A DNA stretch of 64,000 nt from Variibacter gotjawalensis (lineage in GTDB: Bacteria > Pseudomonadota > Alphaproteobacteria > Rhizobiales > Xanthobacteraceae), in assembly GCF_002355335.1 (NCBI RefSeq), contig NZ_AP014946.1, positions 3,363,501 through 3,427,500 on the forward strand, given 5' to 3'. The notes under the pieces are model-generated. The model made no database searches. It had not been told where the DNA came from and saw only the letters and a program-made list of their open reading frames with translations. Each line of letters starts with the position of its first letter. Position 1 is the first letter of the stretch. The translations under genes were made by a program, and so were the position numbers. Positions 18,487-28,367 of this stretch are shown piece after piece.

Positions 18487-18508
18487 CCGCCGGCTAAATC
18501 GCCGGCGC
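18487..18508. terminator. Hairpin between convergent small genes, possible terminator
   Basis: GCCGGC-TAAATC-GCCGGC forms a 6-bp GC stem between the ClpP-like gene (+) and the 32-residue peptide gene (-). Neither strand has a proper T-tract, so termination would be weak or Rho-assisted. Confidence 0.4.
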
Positions 18509-18522
18509 AAATGGTCACGCGC

Positions 18523-18621
18523 TTAGAGTGCGGAAATGACCTGGGCCCATACGGCAACCATGCCGAGGAACAGAGCGATCGAGGTCAGGGCGGCAGCTTC
18601 TTCAACGACGGCACGCAACAT
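18523..18621 (-). CDS. 32-residue single-pass membrane peptide
   Basis: An ATG at 18621 with GTGGAG eight bases upstream opens 32 codons: MLRAVVEEAA then a continuous hydrophobic helix (LTSIALFLGMVAVWA) and a TAA stop at 18523. The layout (short amphipathic N-terminus, one transmembrane helix) is typical of inner-membrane micropeptides that bind a larger partner. I do not know a named family. It is too short for most gene finders. Coding is supported by the ribosome binding site and by the hydrophobic pattern, not by homology. Confidence 0.55.
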   Translation of the reverse strand: MLRAVVEEAAALTSIALFLGMVAVWAQVISAL

Positions 18622-18852
18622 GGCTGAACTCCACATAGGGAACATATGCAGAACATTGTTCCAGTTTTGTTCTAAAAGTCAATCGCGCCGGAGACCGCTG
18701 CTGACTCCGTTGTGGCACTAGCCCCGTTCTCGGTCTGTCCTTCTCTCGCTGCTCGTCGGCCACTTCCCATCAACCTCAATCGCGAAGAGGTGTGTATCGC
18801 CGCCCATTCGGCCTTGCGGCTCAATGGGGTGGCGCCTATAGACACGGCTTTA

Positions 18853-19806
18853 ATGAACCAGACAGCGAAAACGTCGTTCGTCCTCAGCCAGCGCCACCTG
18901 CTGGGGATTGAAAATCTCACGCCGCAAGACGTCATTGGCCTCCTCGATCTCGCCGAGGAATTTGTCGAACTCAATCGCCAGATCGACAAGAAGCGCACCA
19001 CGCTTCGCGGCCGCACGCTCATCAACCTCTTCTTCGAAGCGTCGACCCGAACGCAGTCGTCGTTCGAGCTCGCCGGCAAGCGCCTTGGCGCCGACGTCAT
19101 GAACATGTCGGTCGCTTCGTCGTCGGTGAAGAAGGGCGAAACCGTCGTCGACACCGCGATGACGCTCAACGCCATGCACCCTGACCTCCTGGTCGTGCGG
19201 CATCACGCGTCTGGCGCGGTCGATCTGCTCTCGCAGAAGGTCGATTGCGCGGTCGTCAACGCCGGCGACGGCGCGCACGAACATCCGACGCAAGCGCTGC
19301 TCGACGCACTTACGATCCGCCGCAACAAGAAACGCATCGAAGGCCTCACGGTTGCGATCTGCGGCGACATCCTTCATTCGCGCGTCGCCCGCTCGAACAT
19401 CATCCTGCTCAACATGATGGGCGCGCGCGTGCGCCTCGTCGCACCGACGACGCTGCTGCCGCCGGGTGTGGATCGCTACGGCGTCGAAGTCGCGCGCGAC
19501 ATGCGCGAAGGTCTCGCCGGCGCCGACATCGTGATGATGCTTCGCCTGCAGCGCGAGCGCATGAACGGCTCCTTCATCCCGTCGACGCAGGAATACTTCC
19601 ACTTCTACGGTCTCGATCAGGCGAAACTGCGTTACGCCAAGCCCGACGCGCTCGTCATGCATCCGGGCCCAATGAACCGTGGTGTCGAGATCGACTCGGC
19701 CGTTGCGGACGGCGCGCAGTCGCTCATCCGCCAACAGGTCGAGATGGGCGTAGCGGTGCGCATGGCGGTGCTCGAAGTGCTGTCGCGGAATTTGCCGAAT
19801 GCGTAA
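18853..19806 (+). CDS. pyrB: Aspartate carbamoyltransferase catalytic subunit
   Basis: 317 residues from ATG 18853; the 47-codon upstream extension of the frame lacks features and is unlikely to be translated. The carbamoyl-phosphate motif [13 protein letters not shown] is intact, as are HPTQALLDA and MHPGPMNRG. The enzyme makes carbamoyl aspartate in pyrimidine synthesis. It is followed after 17 bp by a PyrC homologue without metal ligands, so a class A-type ATCase/pseudo-DHOase complex is likely. No pyrI is present. The 230 bp upstream may hold the promoter or a leader. Confidence 0.96.
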   Translation: MNQTAKTSFVLSQRHLLGIENLTPQDVIGLLDLAEEFVELNRQIDKKRTTLRGRTLINLFFEASTRTQSSFELAGKRLGADVMNMSVASSSVKKGETVVDTAMTLNAMHPDLLVVRHHASGAVDLLSQKVDCAVVNAGDGAHEHPTQALLDALTIRRNKKRIEGLTVAICGDILHSRVARSNIILLNMMGARVRLVAPTTLLPPGVDRYGVEVARDMREGLAGADIVMMLRLQRERMNGSFIPSTQEYFHFYGLDQAKLRYAKPDALVMHPGPMNRGVEIDSAVADGAQSLIRQQVEMGVAVRMAVLEVLSRNLPNA

Positions 19807-19823
19807 TTTGTTCGGAACTCGCC

Positions 19824-21125
19824 ATGCTGCATGATCCCCGCCCTATCCTTCTCGCCAACGCGCGGATCGTCGACCCTTCGCGCGATCTCGATATGCGCGG
19901 CGATCTGCTCATCGCTGACGGCGTCGTCCGCGACACCAAGTCGGGCATTCGCGCTTCCGGTGTGCCGCAAGGCACCGAGGTCATCGACTGCAGCGGTAAA
20001 GTCGTCGCGCCCGGGCTCGTCGATACTTGGGCCTTCATCGGCGAACCCGGTGCCGAATATCGCGAGACGTTGGCCACCGCGAGCCAGGCCGCCGCGGCCG
20101 GCGGCGTCACAACGATCGTCTGTCGCCCAGACACATCGCCGACGATCGACGATCCGGCGACCGTCGACTTCGTGCTGCGTCGCGCGCGCGACACTGCGAT
20201 CGTCAACGTGCAGCCGATGGGCGCGATGACCAAGGGCCTCAAGGGCACGGAGCTCGCCGAACTCGGTTTGCTCAAGGCGGCAGGTGCGGTGGCTTTCACA
20301 AACGCAGCAACGAGCGTGGCGAACGCCCAAGTCATGCGCCGCGCCATGATGTATGCGCGCGACTTCGACTCATTGATCGTGCATCACACCGAAGACACCG
20401 ATCTTGTCGGTCCGGGCGTGATGAACGAAGGCGAACTCGCCACACGCCTCGGGCTGATGGGCATCCCGAAAGCCGCCGAGACCATTATGCTTGAACGCGA
20501 CATCCGCCTCGTGTCGTCGACAGGTGGCCGCTACCACGCGGCTTCGATCTCGTGCGGCGAGTCGCTCGATGTGCTCGAACGCGCCAAGCAGTCGGGCCTC
20601 AAGGTTTCGGCTGCAGCCTCGATCAATCACCTCACGCTGAACGAGAACGACATCGGCGCTTACCGTACATTCTGCAAACTCTCGCCGCCGCTGCGTGGCG
20701 AGCCGGACCGGCAGCGTCTTGTCTCAGCCCTATCGTCCGGCCTCCTCGACGTCATCATGTCGGACCACGACCCGCACGACGTCGAGACGAAGCGCCTCCC
20801 CTTTGCCGAAGCCGAGCCGGGTGCCGTCGGAATCGAGACAATGCTCGTGACCGGCCTTCGCCTTGTTCACAGCGGCGAAATCCCGCTGATGACGCTTCTC
20901 CGCGCGATGTCGACGCGCCCCGCGGAGCTGTTCGGTCTCCCGGCAGGATCGCTCAAAGCCGGCTCGCGCGCCGACGTGATCGTGCTCGATCTCGACTATC
21001 CTTGGGTGCTCGACCCGACGACGCTGAAATCCAAGTGCAAAAATACGCCGTTCGACGAAGCGCGCTTGCAAGGCCGCGTCACGCGGACGATTGTCGGCGG
21101 GCGCACGGTTTTCGAAAACACATAA
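19824..21125 (+). CDS. Dihydroorotase-like protein PyrC', probably catalytically inactive
   Basis: 433 residues of the amidohydrolase type, starting at ATG 19824. Active dihydroorotases have a D-x-H-x-H metal motif after strand 1. Here the same place reads GLVDTWAFIGEPG, so the two histidines are Trp69 and Phe71. Later motifs are partly kept (HHTED, SINHLTLNEND, SDHDPHD). Loss of the HxH pair should prevent normal zinc binding. Similar homologues occur beside pyrB in other alphaproteobacteria, and in Pseudomonas a non-catalytic PyrC' is needed for ATCase assembly. I infer a structural partner of PyrB; a true PyrC should lie elsewhere. Confidence 0.85.
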   Translation: MLHDPRPILLANARIVDPSRDLDMRGDLLIADGVVRDTKSGIRASGVPQGTEVIDCSGKVVAPGLVDTWAFIGEPGAEYRETLATASQAAAAGGVTTIVCRPDTSPTIDDPATVDFVLRRARDTAIVNVQPMGAMTKGLKGTELAELGLLKAAGAVAFTNAATSVANAQVMRRAMMYARDFDSLIVHHTEDTDLVGPGVMNEGELATRLGLMGIPKAAETIMLERDIRLVSSTGGRYHAASISCGESLDVLERAKQSGLKVSAAASINHLTLNENDIGAYRTFCKLSPPLRGEPDRQRLVSALSSGLLDVIMSDHDPHDVETKRLPFAEAEPGAVGIETMLVTGLRLVHSGEIPLMTLLRAMSTRPAELFGLPAGSLKAGSRADVIVLDLDYPWVLDPTTLKSKCKNTPFDEARLQGRVTRTIVGGRTVFENT

Positions 21126-21146
21126 GACGCCGCGCGGGAGGCGCCG

Positions 21147-21764
21147 ATGTCGAGTCTGTTGAATTCTCCGCTCGCTCTGTCCGACATCCTGCTCGTCCTG
21201 CTGGGCGGATACTTTTGCGGATCGATCCCGTTCGGGCTCATCCTCGCAAAACTCGGCGGCGCAGGCGATGTGCGCTCGATCGGCTCCGGCAATATCGGCG
21301 CGACCAACGTGCTTCGCACCGGCCGCAAAGGCCTCGCCGCCGCGACGCTGCTTTGCGACATCCTCAAGGGCACGGCCGCGGTCCTGATTTTTGGATACTT
21401 CTTCGGCCGCGACGGTGGCATCTTCGCGGGCCTCGGCGCGTTCCTCGGTCACCTTTTCCCGGTCTGGTTGAATTTCAAAGGCGGCAAAGGTGTCGCGACC
21501 TACATCGGCGTGTTGCTCGGCCTGTCGTGGATGGCGTTGATCGCTTACGCGGTTGTGTGGTTCGCGGTTGCAGCCGCAACACGCTTCTCGTCGCTCGCTG
21601 CACTCATTGCATGCGCTGTAACGCCTCTCGTCCTCTGGTGGTTGGGCTTGCCGCGCGAGGCCGTCATGTTCGCCGTCATGACGGTGCTGGTCTTCATCAT
21701 GCATCGCGCCAACATCCAGCGCTTGCTGTCCGGCACCGAAAGTAAAATCGGCCAGAAGGCTTGA
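21147..21764 (+). CDS. plsY: Glycerol-3-phosphate acyltransferase PlsY
   Basis: 205 residues with five or so membrane helices. The three conserved cytoplasmic motifs are present: GSIPFGLI and [14 protein letters not shown] near the N-terminus, [18 protein letters not shown] in the middle, and a [14 protein letters not shown]-terminal motif. The enzyme transfers the acyl group from acyl-phosphate to glycerol-3-phosphate; its partner PlsX, which makes acyl-phosphate, is encoded at about 33 kb in this window. It lies 21 bp after the PyrC homologue and before dprA, the frequent pyrBC-plsY-dprA order of alphaproteobacteria. Confidence 0.96.
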   Translation: MSSLLNSPLALSDILLVLLGGYFCGSIPFGLILAKLGGAGDVRSIGSGNIGATNVLRTGRKGLAAATLLCDILKGTAAVLIFGYFFGRDGGIFAGLGAFLGHLFPVWLNFKGGKGVATYIGVLLGLSWMALIAYAVVWFAVAAATRFSSLAALIACAVTPLVLWWLGLPREAVMFAVMTVLVFIMHRANIQRLLSGTESKIGQKA

Positions 21765-21809
21765 TCGCGACGCCTGCGTCGCAGACAATATCCGGCATTA
21801 GAGTGCCGG

Positions 21810-22934
21810 ATGATTTCAGACGAACGTCCCCGAGGAATTGCCCTCACTGATGCGCAGCGGCTCGACTGGCTGCGCCTGATCCGCAGCCAGAATGTCGGCC
21901 CCCGCACCTTTCGCGATTTGATCAATCATTTCGGCAGTGCGCGCGCGGCGCTCGCAGCATTGCCGACTTTGGCCGGCCGCGGCGGCGCGCGCCGCTCGAC
22001 GCAGATCTGCAGCATCGCGGACGCAGAAGATGAGATTGCTGCTGTGCGTCGGCTCGGCGCGGTCTTTGTCGCTCAGGGCGAGCCCGACTATCCGTGGCGT
22101 CTCGCACAGATCGCCGACGCCCCGCCGCTTCTCGCGGTCCGCGGCCGCATCGAAACTCTACGCGCACCGATGGTCGCGATTGTCGGCTCGCGCAATGCGT
22201 CAGGCGCCGGAATGAAATTTGCCGAAGTCCTCGCGCGGCAACTCTCCGACCATGGCTATGTCATCGTTTCGGGCTTAGCGCGCGGGATCGACACCGCCGC
22301 GCATCGCGCGAGTCTAGGCACCGCAACAGTCGCGGTGCTCGCCGGCGGTCTCAGTCACATCTACCCGCCGGAAAATGTGCCGCTGCTCGAACGCCTCATC
22401 GAGCGCGGCGCGGGCATCACCGAAATGCCGTTCGGCTGGGAGCCGCGTGCGCGCGATTTTCCGCGACGCAATCGCCTGATCTCAGGCTTGTCGGTCGGTC
22501 TCGTCGTCGTCGAAGCGGCGGCGAGATCCGGTTCGTTGATCACCGCGCGCCTTGCCGCCGAACAAGGTCGCGAGGTTTTCGCCGTGCCGGGATCGCCGCT
22601 CGATCCGCGCGCCGAGGGAACCAATCAACTCATCAAACAAGGCGCCGCTCTGGTGACATGCGCCGACGACATCATCAGTGTGCTCGAGCCGATCCTCGGA
22701 TCCCCGCCGCCGGAGATCGCCGAGCCTGCGCCGGACGAACCGCTCGACGAACCGGCTGTCGACGAGCGCGCGCGCATTCTTCAGCTGCTTGGGCCTTCGC
22801 CAACCAGCTTGGACGATCTTGTCAGGCTGTCGGGCAGCCGCCCGGCCGTTGTCCGAATGGTCATACTGGAACTTGAGCTCGCGGGCCGCTTAGAGCGGCA
22901 CGGGAATGCTCTTATTTCCGTTCCGACGCATTGA
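21810..22934 (+). CDS. dprA: DNA processing protein DprA
   Basis: 374 residues. The N-terminal SAM-like helices ([17 protein letters not shown]) are followed by the Rossmann-like core with [30 protein letters not shown], and the ITEMPFG...[12 protein letters not shown] and [10 protein letters not shown] motifs. A C-terminal winged-helix domain (about 310-374) is also present. DprA binds incoming single-stranded DNA and loads RecA during natural transformation. It probably shares a transcript with plsY. No competence genes lie nearby. The last 23 bp overlap the possible convergent small gene. Confidence 0.95.
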   Translation: MISDERPRGIALTDAQRLDWLRLIRSQNVGPRTFRDLINHFGSARAALAALPTLAGRGGARRSTQICSIADAEDEIAAVRRLGAVFVAQGEPDYPWRLAQIADAPPLLAVRGRIETLRAPMVAIVGSRNASGAGMKFAEVLARQLSDHGYVIVSGLARGIDTAAHRASLGTATVAVLAGGLSHIYPPENVPLLERLIERGAGITEMPFGWEPRARDFPRRNRLISGLSVGLVVVEAAARSGSLITARLAAEQGREVFAVPGSPLDPRAEGTNQLIKQGAALVTCADDIISVLEPILGSPPPEIAEPAPDEPLDEPAVDERARILQLLGPSPTSLDDLVRLSGSRPAVVRMVILELELAGRLERHGNALISVPTH

Positions 22935-23100
22935 TCCCGGCAAGTTGATCGGCCTCGAGCGCTGCCATATCCAGAAGATACGTCAGCGAATCGAAGCGAT
23001 GCCGCCTGGTTATCGCGGAAAGCTCTTTGACCTGATCGGCGACATGGCGTGCCGCTATGATCCGATCTTGAATAATCGTTATTCTCGGAATCGATTGCAT
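22912..23100 (-). CDS. Small hypothetical protein
   Basis: A 62-residue frame from ATG 23100 (an AGG lies 9 bases upstream), or 78 residues from ATG 23148. The product, with [11 protein letters not shown] and [16 protein letters not shown], reads as two amphipathic helices and is soluble. It fills most of the 414-bp space between dprA and topA and overlaps the dprA 3' end on the opposite strand. The family is not recognised. The remaining 200 bp before topA contain a TCCTGTC...GACAGGA inverted repeat (23228-23257) and presumably the topA promoter. Confidence 0.5.
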   Translation of the reverse strand: MQSIPRITIIQDRIIAARHVADQVKELSAITRRHRFDSLTYLLDMAALEADQLAGINASERK

Positions 23101-23348
23101 GAAATGGCCTACAAGTATGATGGGCCTGCCGAAATGGCTGCCATTCACAAGTCTAATACGTGCACGAATTTATGCGTACAACCGAGAGATGTATTTTCGC
23201 GTTGGGCGTTCATTTATTGACTCTTTCTCCTGTCCAAAGACGCCGAATTTGACAGGACGAGGCGAAATACCCATGTTCCGCCCGCTCCTTCGATGGCGAA
23301 AATCGCCTGGAGCCTCTCTCCTTCATACAGATCGAGCACTAACAGGGC

Positions 23349-26030
23349 ATGAAAGTCGTCGTCGTCGAATCCCCGGCTAAGGCCAAGACAATCAACAAGT
23401 ATCTTGGCTCTGGCTACGAGGTCATGGCGTCGTTTGGCCATGTCCGCGACCTGCCCGCAAAGGACGGTTCCGTCGATCCGGAGAAGGACTTCGCCATGCT
23501 CTGGGAGGTCGACGCCAAGTCCAACAAGCGCCTCAGCGATATCGCCAATGCGGTCAAGAACGCGGACGGTTTGATTCTCGCAACCGACCCGGATCGCGAG
23601 GGAGAAGCCATTTCGTGGCACGTTTTGGAGGTTTTACGCCAAAAGAAGGCGCTGAAATCACAACCTGTAGAACGTGTCGTTTTCAACGCGATCACCAAGC
23701 AGTCGGTGACCGAAGCGATGAAGCATCCGCGCCAAATCGATTCGGCGCTGGTTGATGCATACCTCGCGCGACGCGCGCTCGATTACCTCGTTGGCTTCAC
23801 GCTCTCGCCCGTGCTCTGGCGCAAATTGCCGGGCGCGCGCTCGGCCGGCCGCGTGCAGTCGGTCGCCTTGCGTCTCGTCTGCGATCGCGAGATGGACATC
23901 GAAAAATTCATCGCGCAGGAATTCTGGTCTCTCGTCGCGACGCTCGCGACACCGCGCAACGACACGTTCGAAGCGCGCCTCGTCGGCGCCGACGGAAAGA
24001 AAATTCAGCGCCTAGACATCGGCAAAGGCGCAGAAGCTCAAGCGTTCAAGCGCGATCTCGAAAGCGCACAGTTCCGCGTCGCCTCCGTCGAAGCAAAACC
24101 GGGCCGGCGCAATCCGCCGCCGCCGTTCACGACCTCGACGCTACAGCAGGAAGCGAGCCGCAAGCTCGGCCTCGCGCCCGCGCAGACCATGCGCGTCGCA
24201 CAGCGCCTCTACGAAGGCACCGACATCGGCGGCGAGACCGTCGGTCTCATTACCTATATGCGAACTGACGGCGTGCAGATGGCGGACGAAGCCATCCAGC
24301 AAGCCCGCAGCGTGATCGGCCAGGACTACGGCGCGAAATACGTGCCCTCCGCCGCGCGCCAGTATCAGACGAAAGCGAAGAACGCGCAGGAAGCGCACGA
24401 AGCGATCCGCCCGACCGATCTTTCGCGCCGCCCGAAGCAGGTCGCGAAATATCTCGATGCCGAACAGGCGAAGGTCTACGAGCTCGTCTGGTTGCGTGCG
24501 ATGGCATCGCAGATGGAGTCGGCCGAACTCGAACGCACGACGGTCGAGATCGAAGCCAAGGTCGGCGCGCGCAAGCTCGACTTGCGTGCTACCGGCACCG
24601 TGATCCAATTCGACGGCTTCCTCGCGCTCTATCAGGAAGGCGAGGACGACGCGGCCGACGACGACGAGTCGAAGCGCCTCCCCGCGATGAGCAGCGGCGA
24701 AGCGCTCGCGAAGCGCGAGATCAAGGCGACGCAGCATTTCACCGAGCCACCGCCGCGTTTCTCCGAAGCATCGCTCGTCAAGCGCATGGAAGAACTCGGC
24801 ATCGGCCGGCCGTCGACCTACGCGTCGATCCTTCAGGTGCTCAAAGATCGCTCTTACGTTCGCCTCGACAAGCGCCGCTTGTACGCTGAGGACAAAGGCC
24901 GCCTCGTTATCGCGTTCCTCGAAAGCTTCTTCGCGCGCTACGTCGAATACGACTTCACAGCCTCGCTCGAAGAGCAGCTCGATCGCGTGTCGAACAACGA
25001 ACTCGACTGGAAGCAAGTCCTCCGCGACTTCTGGACCAACTTCACGGGCGCGATCGACGAGACGAAAGAACTCCGCATCACCGACGTGCTCAACGCACTC
25101 GACGAGATGCTGGGGCCGCACGTCTTCCCGCCCAAGGAAGACGGCAGCGATCCCCGCCTCTGCCCGACCTGCGGCACCGGCCGCCTGAACATCAAGCTCG
25201 GCCGCTTCGGAGCGTTCGTCGGCTGCTCGAATTACCCCGAATGCAAATACACTCGGACTTTCTCGGCGAGCGACGAAGGCGGCGACTCCGGCACCAAGAT
25301 CCTCGGCACCGACCCCGAGTCGGGCCTGGACGTCACGCTGCGCTCCGGCCGCTTCGGACCGTATCTGCAGCTCGGCGAAGGCGGCGACGGCGAGAAGCCG
25401 AAGCGCTCCAGCATTCCGAAAGGCACCGACCCGCAGTCGGTCGAACTCGAGCAGGCACTCGCGCTGCTCTCACTGCCGCGCGAAGTCGGCAAGCATCCGG
25501 AAGACGGCGAACCGATCATGGCCAATATCGGCCGCTTCGGTCCTTACGTGCAGCACATCAAGACCTACGCGAATCTCGACAAGGGCGAGGACGTGCTCAC
25601 CATCGGTCTCAACCGCGCGGTCGCGCTGATCGCCGACAAGATCGCCAATCCGGGCCGCGGCCGTCAGCAGGCGGATCCCGGCAAGCCGGTCGGCGATCAT
25701 CCGAGCGGCGGCGTCATCACGGTGAAGAACGGCCGCTACGGACCTTACGTCACGCACGACGGCGTCAACGCGACGCTGACGGCTGGCAAGACGCCGGAGA
25801 CGATCACGCTCGATGAAGCCATTGCGCTGATCGACGCGCGCGCGGCAGCGGGCGGCGGCAAGAAGAAAAAAGCCGCACCGAAGAAGAAGGCTGCGCCGAA
25901 GGCGAAAGCCGCGAAGGCTGACGATGCGGTTGATGGCGAGAAGCCGAAAGCCAAAGCTCCGGGGAAGAAGAAAGCGCCGGTCAAGAAAGCCGCCGCGAAG
26001 AAGCCTGCCGCCAAGAAGGCCGCGAAGTAA
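23349..26030 (+). CDS. topA: DNA topoisomerase I
   Basis: 893 residues. The Toprim domain starts the protein (VVVESPAKAKTI, then ATDPDREGEAISW). Catalytic Tyr303 lies in GLITYMRTDG. One C-terminal zinc ribbon (CPTCGTGRLNIKLGRFGAFVGC) is followed by several Topo_C repeats, each with a GRFGPYV/GRYGPYV core, and a Lys/Ala-rich tail. The enzyme relaxes negative supercoils. The basic tail, typical of alphaproteobacteria, probably improves DNA or RNA polymerase contact. The rnr gene starts four bases after its stop, so the two are very likely co-transcribed. Confidence 0.97.
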   Translation: MKVVVVESPAKAKTINKYLGSGYEVMASFGHVRDLPAKDGSVDPEKDFAMLWEVDAKSNKRLSDIANAVKNADGLILATDPDREGEAISWHVLEVLRQKKALKSQPVERVVFNAITKQSVTEAMKHPRQIDSALVDAYLARRALDYLVGFTLSPVLWRKLPGARSAGRVQSVALRLVCDREMDIEKFIAQEFWSLVATLATPRNDTFEARLVGADGKKIQRLDIGKGAEAQAFKRDLESAQFRVASVEAKPGRRNPPPPFTTSTLQQEASRKLGLAPAQTMRVAQRLYEGTDIGGETVGLITYMRTDGVQMADEAIQQARSVIGQDYGAKYVPSAARQYQTKAKNAQEAHEAIRPTDLSRRPKQVAKYLDAEQAKVYELVWLRAMASQMESAELERTTVEIEAKVGARKLDLRATGTVIQFDGFLALYQEGEDDAADDDESKRLPAMSSGEALAKREIKATQHFTEPPPRFSEASLVKRMEELGIGRPSTYASILQVLKDRSYVRLDKRRLYAEDKGRLVIAFLESFFARYVEYDFTASLEEQLDRVSNNELDWKQVLRDFWTNFTGAIDETKELRITDVLNALDEMLGPHVFPPKEDGSDPRLCPTCGTGRLNIKLGRFGAFVGCSNYPECKYTRTFSASDEGGDSGTKILGTDPESGLDVTLRSGRFGPYLQLGEGGDGEKPKRSSIPKGTDPQSVELEQALALLSLPREVGKHPEDGEPIMANIGRFGPYVQHIKTYANLDKGEDVLTIGLNRAVALIADKIANPGRGRQQADPGKPVGDHPSGGVITVKNGRYGPYVTHDGVNATLTAGKTPETITLDEAIALIDARAAAGGGKKKKAAPKKKAAPKAKAAKADDAVDGEKPKAKAPGKKKAPVKKAAAKKPAAKKAAK

Positions 26031-26033
26031 TGC

Positions 26034-28367
26034 GTGCGGCCATCGCGAGGCCGCGTGGCTAAGCGGCCGCCGCACATTCCGTCGAAGCAGGAACTGCTCG
26101 CGTTCATCAACGAGCAGAAGGGCAAGGTCGGCACGCGCGAGATCGCGCTGGCCTTCGGCCTCAAGAACGCCGATCGCGTCACGCTCAAGCAAATGCTGCG
26201 TGACCTCAAAGACGAAGGCGCGGTCGAATCGCGCCGCAAGAAAATCACCCGTTCCGGCACATTGCCGACGACATTGATCGCAGACGTCACGCACCGTGAC
26301 AGCGACGGCGAACTGATGGCGCGCCCGCTCGAGTGGGACACCGAAGCCAATGGCGAGGCGCCGGTCATCCGCCTCTATCTTCCGCGCCGCACACGCCCCT
26401 CGGAAACCCCCGGCATCGGCGACCGCGCCCTGCTCCGTATCGAACCAAACCGCGATGCCGAAGACGATGCGGCTTACACGGGCCGCGTCATCAAGCTGCT
26501 CGATCGCGCACGCGCGCGCATGCTCGGCGTCTTCCGCGCAAGCCCGAATGGCGGCGGCCGTCTCGTGCCGGTCGACAAGAAACAGCTCGGCCGCGAGCTG
26601 ATGATCCCGCCCGGCGCGACGATGGACGCGAAGGACGGCGATCTCGTCGCGGTCGACCTTCCGCAACATGCGCGCGGTGGGCGCCCGCAGGCACGCGTCA
26701 ACGAACTGCTCGGCTCGATCGCCAGCGAGAAGGCCATCAGCCTCATCGCGATCCAGACCCACAGCATCCCGAGCGTGTTTCCGCGCGAAGTCATCGCGGA
26801 AGCCGAAGCCGCGAAACCCGCGACGCTCTCAGGCGGCCGCGAAGATTGGCGCAAGCTACCGCTCATCACCATCGATCCGGCTGACGCGAAGGATCACGAC
26901 GACGCGGTCCACGCCGAGCCCGACGACAATCCGGACAATCGTGGCGGCTTCATCGTCACAGTCGCGATCGCGGACGTTGCGCACTACGTCACACCCGGCA
27001 GCGCGCTCGATCGCGAAGCGCTCGTGCGCGGCAATTCGGTCTACTTCCCGGATCGCGTCGTCCCGATGCTGCCGGAACGCATCTCGAACGATCTCTGCTC
27101 GTTGCGTCCGCGCGAGGATCGCGCAGCGCTCGCCGTGCGCATGGTGATCGGCGCTGACGGCCGCAAGCGCTCGCATCGCTTCCACCGCATCTTGATGCGT
27201 TCGGAAGCAAAACTCGCTTACACGCAAGCGCAAGCCGCCATCGACGGCAAGCCGGACGACACCACGGGCCCCTTACTTGAGCCGATCCTCAAGCCGTTGT
27301 GGGCGGCGTATGCGGCGGTGAAGAAAGCGCGCGACGTGCGCGGCCCGCTCGATCTCGATCTCCCCGAACGCAAGATCATCCTTAAGCCCGACGGCAGCGT
27401 CGATCGCGTGACGACGCCGGATCGTCTCGACGCGCACAAGCTGATCGAGGAGTTCATGATCCTCGCCAACGTTGCGGCAGCCGAGTCACTCGAGCAGCAG
27501 CGCGTGCCGCTCGTCTATCGCTCACACGATGAGCCTTCGCTCGAGAAGGTCGAGTCGCTGCGCGAGTTTCTAGCCAGCATCGGCGGCAAGCTCCCGAAGG
27601 GCATCGTGCTCAAGCCCGCGCTGTTCAACGACATCCTGCATCGCTTCAAGGAAACCGAGCACGCGCAACTGCTCAACGAGGTCGTGCTGCGCAGTCAGTC
27701 GCAAGCCGAATACACAGCCGACAATATCGGCCACTTCGGTCTCTCGCTGCGCCGCTACGCGCATTTCACCTCGCCCATTCGCCGCTATGCTGACTTGATC
27801 GTGCACCGCGCGCTCATCCGCGCCTTCCGTTTGGGCGACGGCGCGCAGCCTGACAACACGACGCACGCGATGCTCGCCGAGATCGGCCAGCGCATTTCGG
27901 CCGCCGAGCGCCGCGCGATGAAAGCCGAGCGCGAAACCGTCGATCGCCTCATCGCGCATTTCCTCGCCGACCGCGTCGGCCTATCGTTTGAAGGCCGCAT
28001 CTCCGGGACGACGCGCTCCGGCCTGTTCGTCAAACTCGATGAGACCGGCGCCGACGGCTTCGTGCCGGCCGCAACGCTCGGCCGCGATTATTACCGCTAC
28101 GAGGAAAATCTCCACGCACTGATCGGCCAAGCCACGGGCGAGACTTTCCGTCTCGGTGATCGCGTGCGCGTCAAACTCGTCGAGGCTGCGCCGATCGCCG
28201 GCGCATTGCGTTTTGAAATGATGTCGGAAGGTGGCCGACAACCGCCCCGTAGCCTTCGCATGAAAGGCCCGCGCTCCAAGGGGGGACAGAAACACCCCGC
28301 ACGCGCTAAGAAGGCCGGCAAGAAGGGAAGCAGCGGTGGAAAGCGAAAGTCCAAAAAGCGGCATTGA
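26034..28367 (+). CDS. rnr: Ribonuclease R
   Basis: 777 residues from GTG 26034; GTG 26055 (VAKRPPHIPSK), preceded by GCGAGG, is an equally good start. The N-terminus is a winged helix (RPPHIPSKQELLAFINEQ), followed by cold-shock domains, then the RNB exonuclease core with ITIDPADAKDHDDAVHA holding the metal-binding aspartates, and RRYAHFTSPIRRYADL. A C-terminal S1 domain precedes a Lys/Gly-rich tail. RNase R degrades structured RNA 3' to 5' and works with tmRNA quality control. The DUF983 gene starts inside its 3' end. Confidence 0.95.
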   Translation: MRPSRGRVAKRPPHIPSKQELLAFINEQKGKVGTREIALAFGLKNADRVTLKQMLRDLKDEGAVESRRKKITRSGTLPTTLIADVTHRDSDGELMARPLEWDTEANGEAPVIRLYLPRRTRPSETPGIGDRALLRIEPNRDAEDDAAYTGRVIKLLDRARARMLGVFRASPNGGGRLVPVDKKQLGRELMIPPGATMDAKDGDLVAVDLPQHARGGRPQARVNELLGSIASEKAISLIAIQTHSIPSVFPREVIAEAEAAKPATLSGGREDWRKLPLITIDPADAKDHDDAVHAEPDDNPDNRGGFIVTVAIADVAHYVTPGSALDREALVRGNSVYFPDRVVPMLPERISNDLCSLRPREDRAALAVRMVIGADGRKRSHRFHRILMRSEAKLAYTQAQAAIDGKPDDTTGPLLEPILKPLWAAYAAVKKARDVRGPLDLDLPERKIILKPDGSVDRVTTPDRLDAHKLIEEFMILANVAAAESLEQQRVPLVYRSHDEPSLEKVESLREFLASIGGKLPKGIVLKPALFNDILHRFKETEHAQLLNEVVLRSQSQAEYTADNIGHFGLSLRRYAHFTSPIRRYADLIVHRALIRAFRLGDGAQPDNTTHAMLAEIGQRISAAERRAMKAERETVDRLIAHFLADRVGLSFEGRISGTTRSGLFVKLDETGADGFVPAATLGRDYYRYEENLHALIGQATGETFRLGDRVRVKLVEAAPIAGALRFEMMSEGGRQPPRSLRMKGPRSKGGQKHPARAKKAGKKGSSGGKRKSKKRH

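Noticed and set aside
20730-21788. A 352-residue minus-strand open frame over pyrC and plsY
   Set aside because: Both overlapped genes have unmistakable conserved motifs in the + strand frame; this is a shadow.
22906-23220. A 104-residue + strand open frame after dprA
   Set aside because: It overlaps the dprA 3' end, shows no family features, and the opposite strand has the more protein-like frame.
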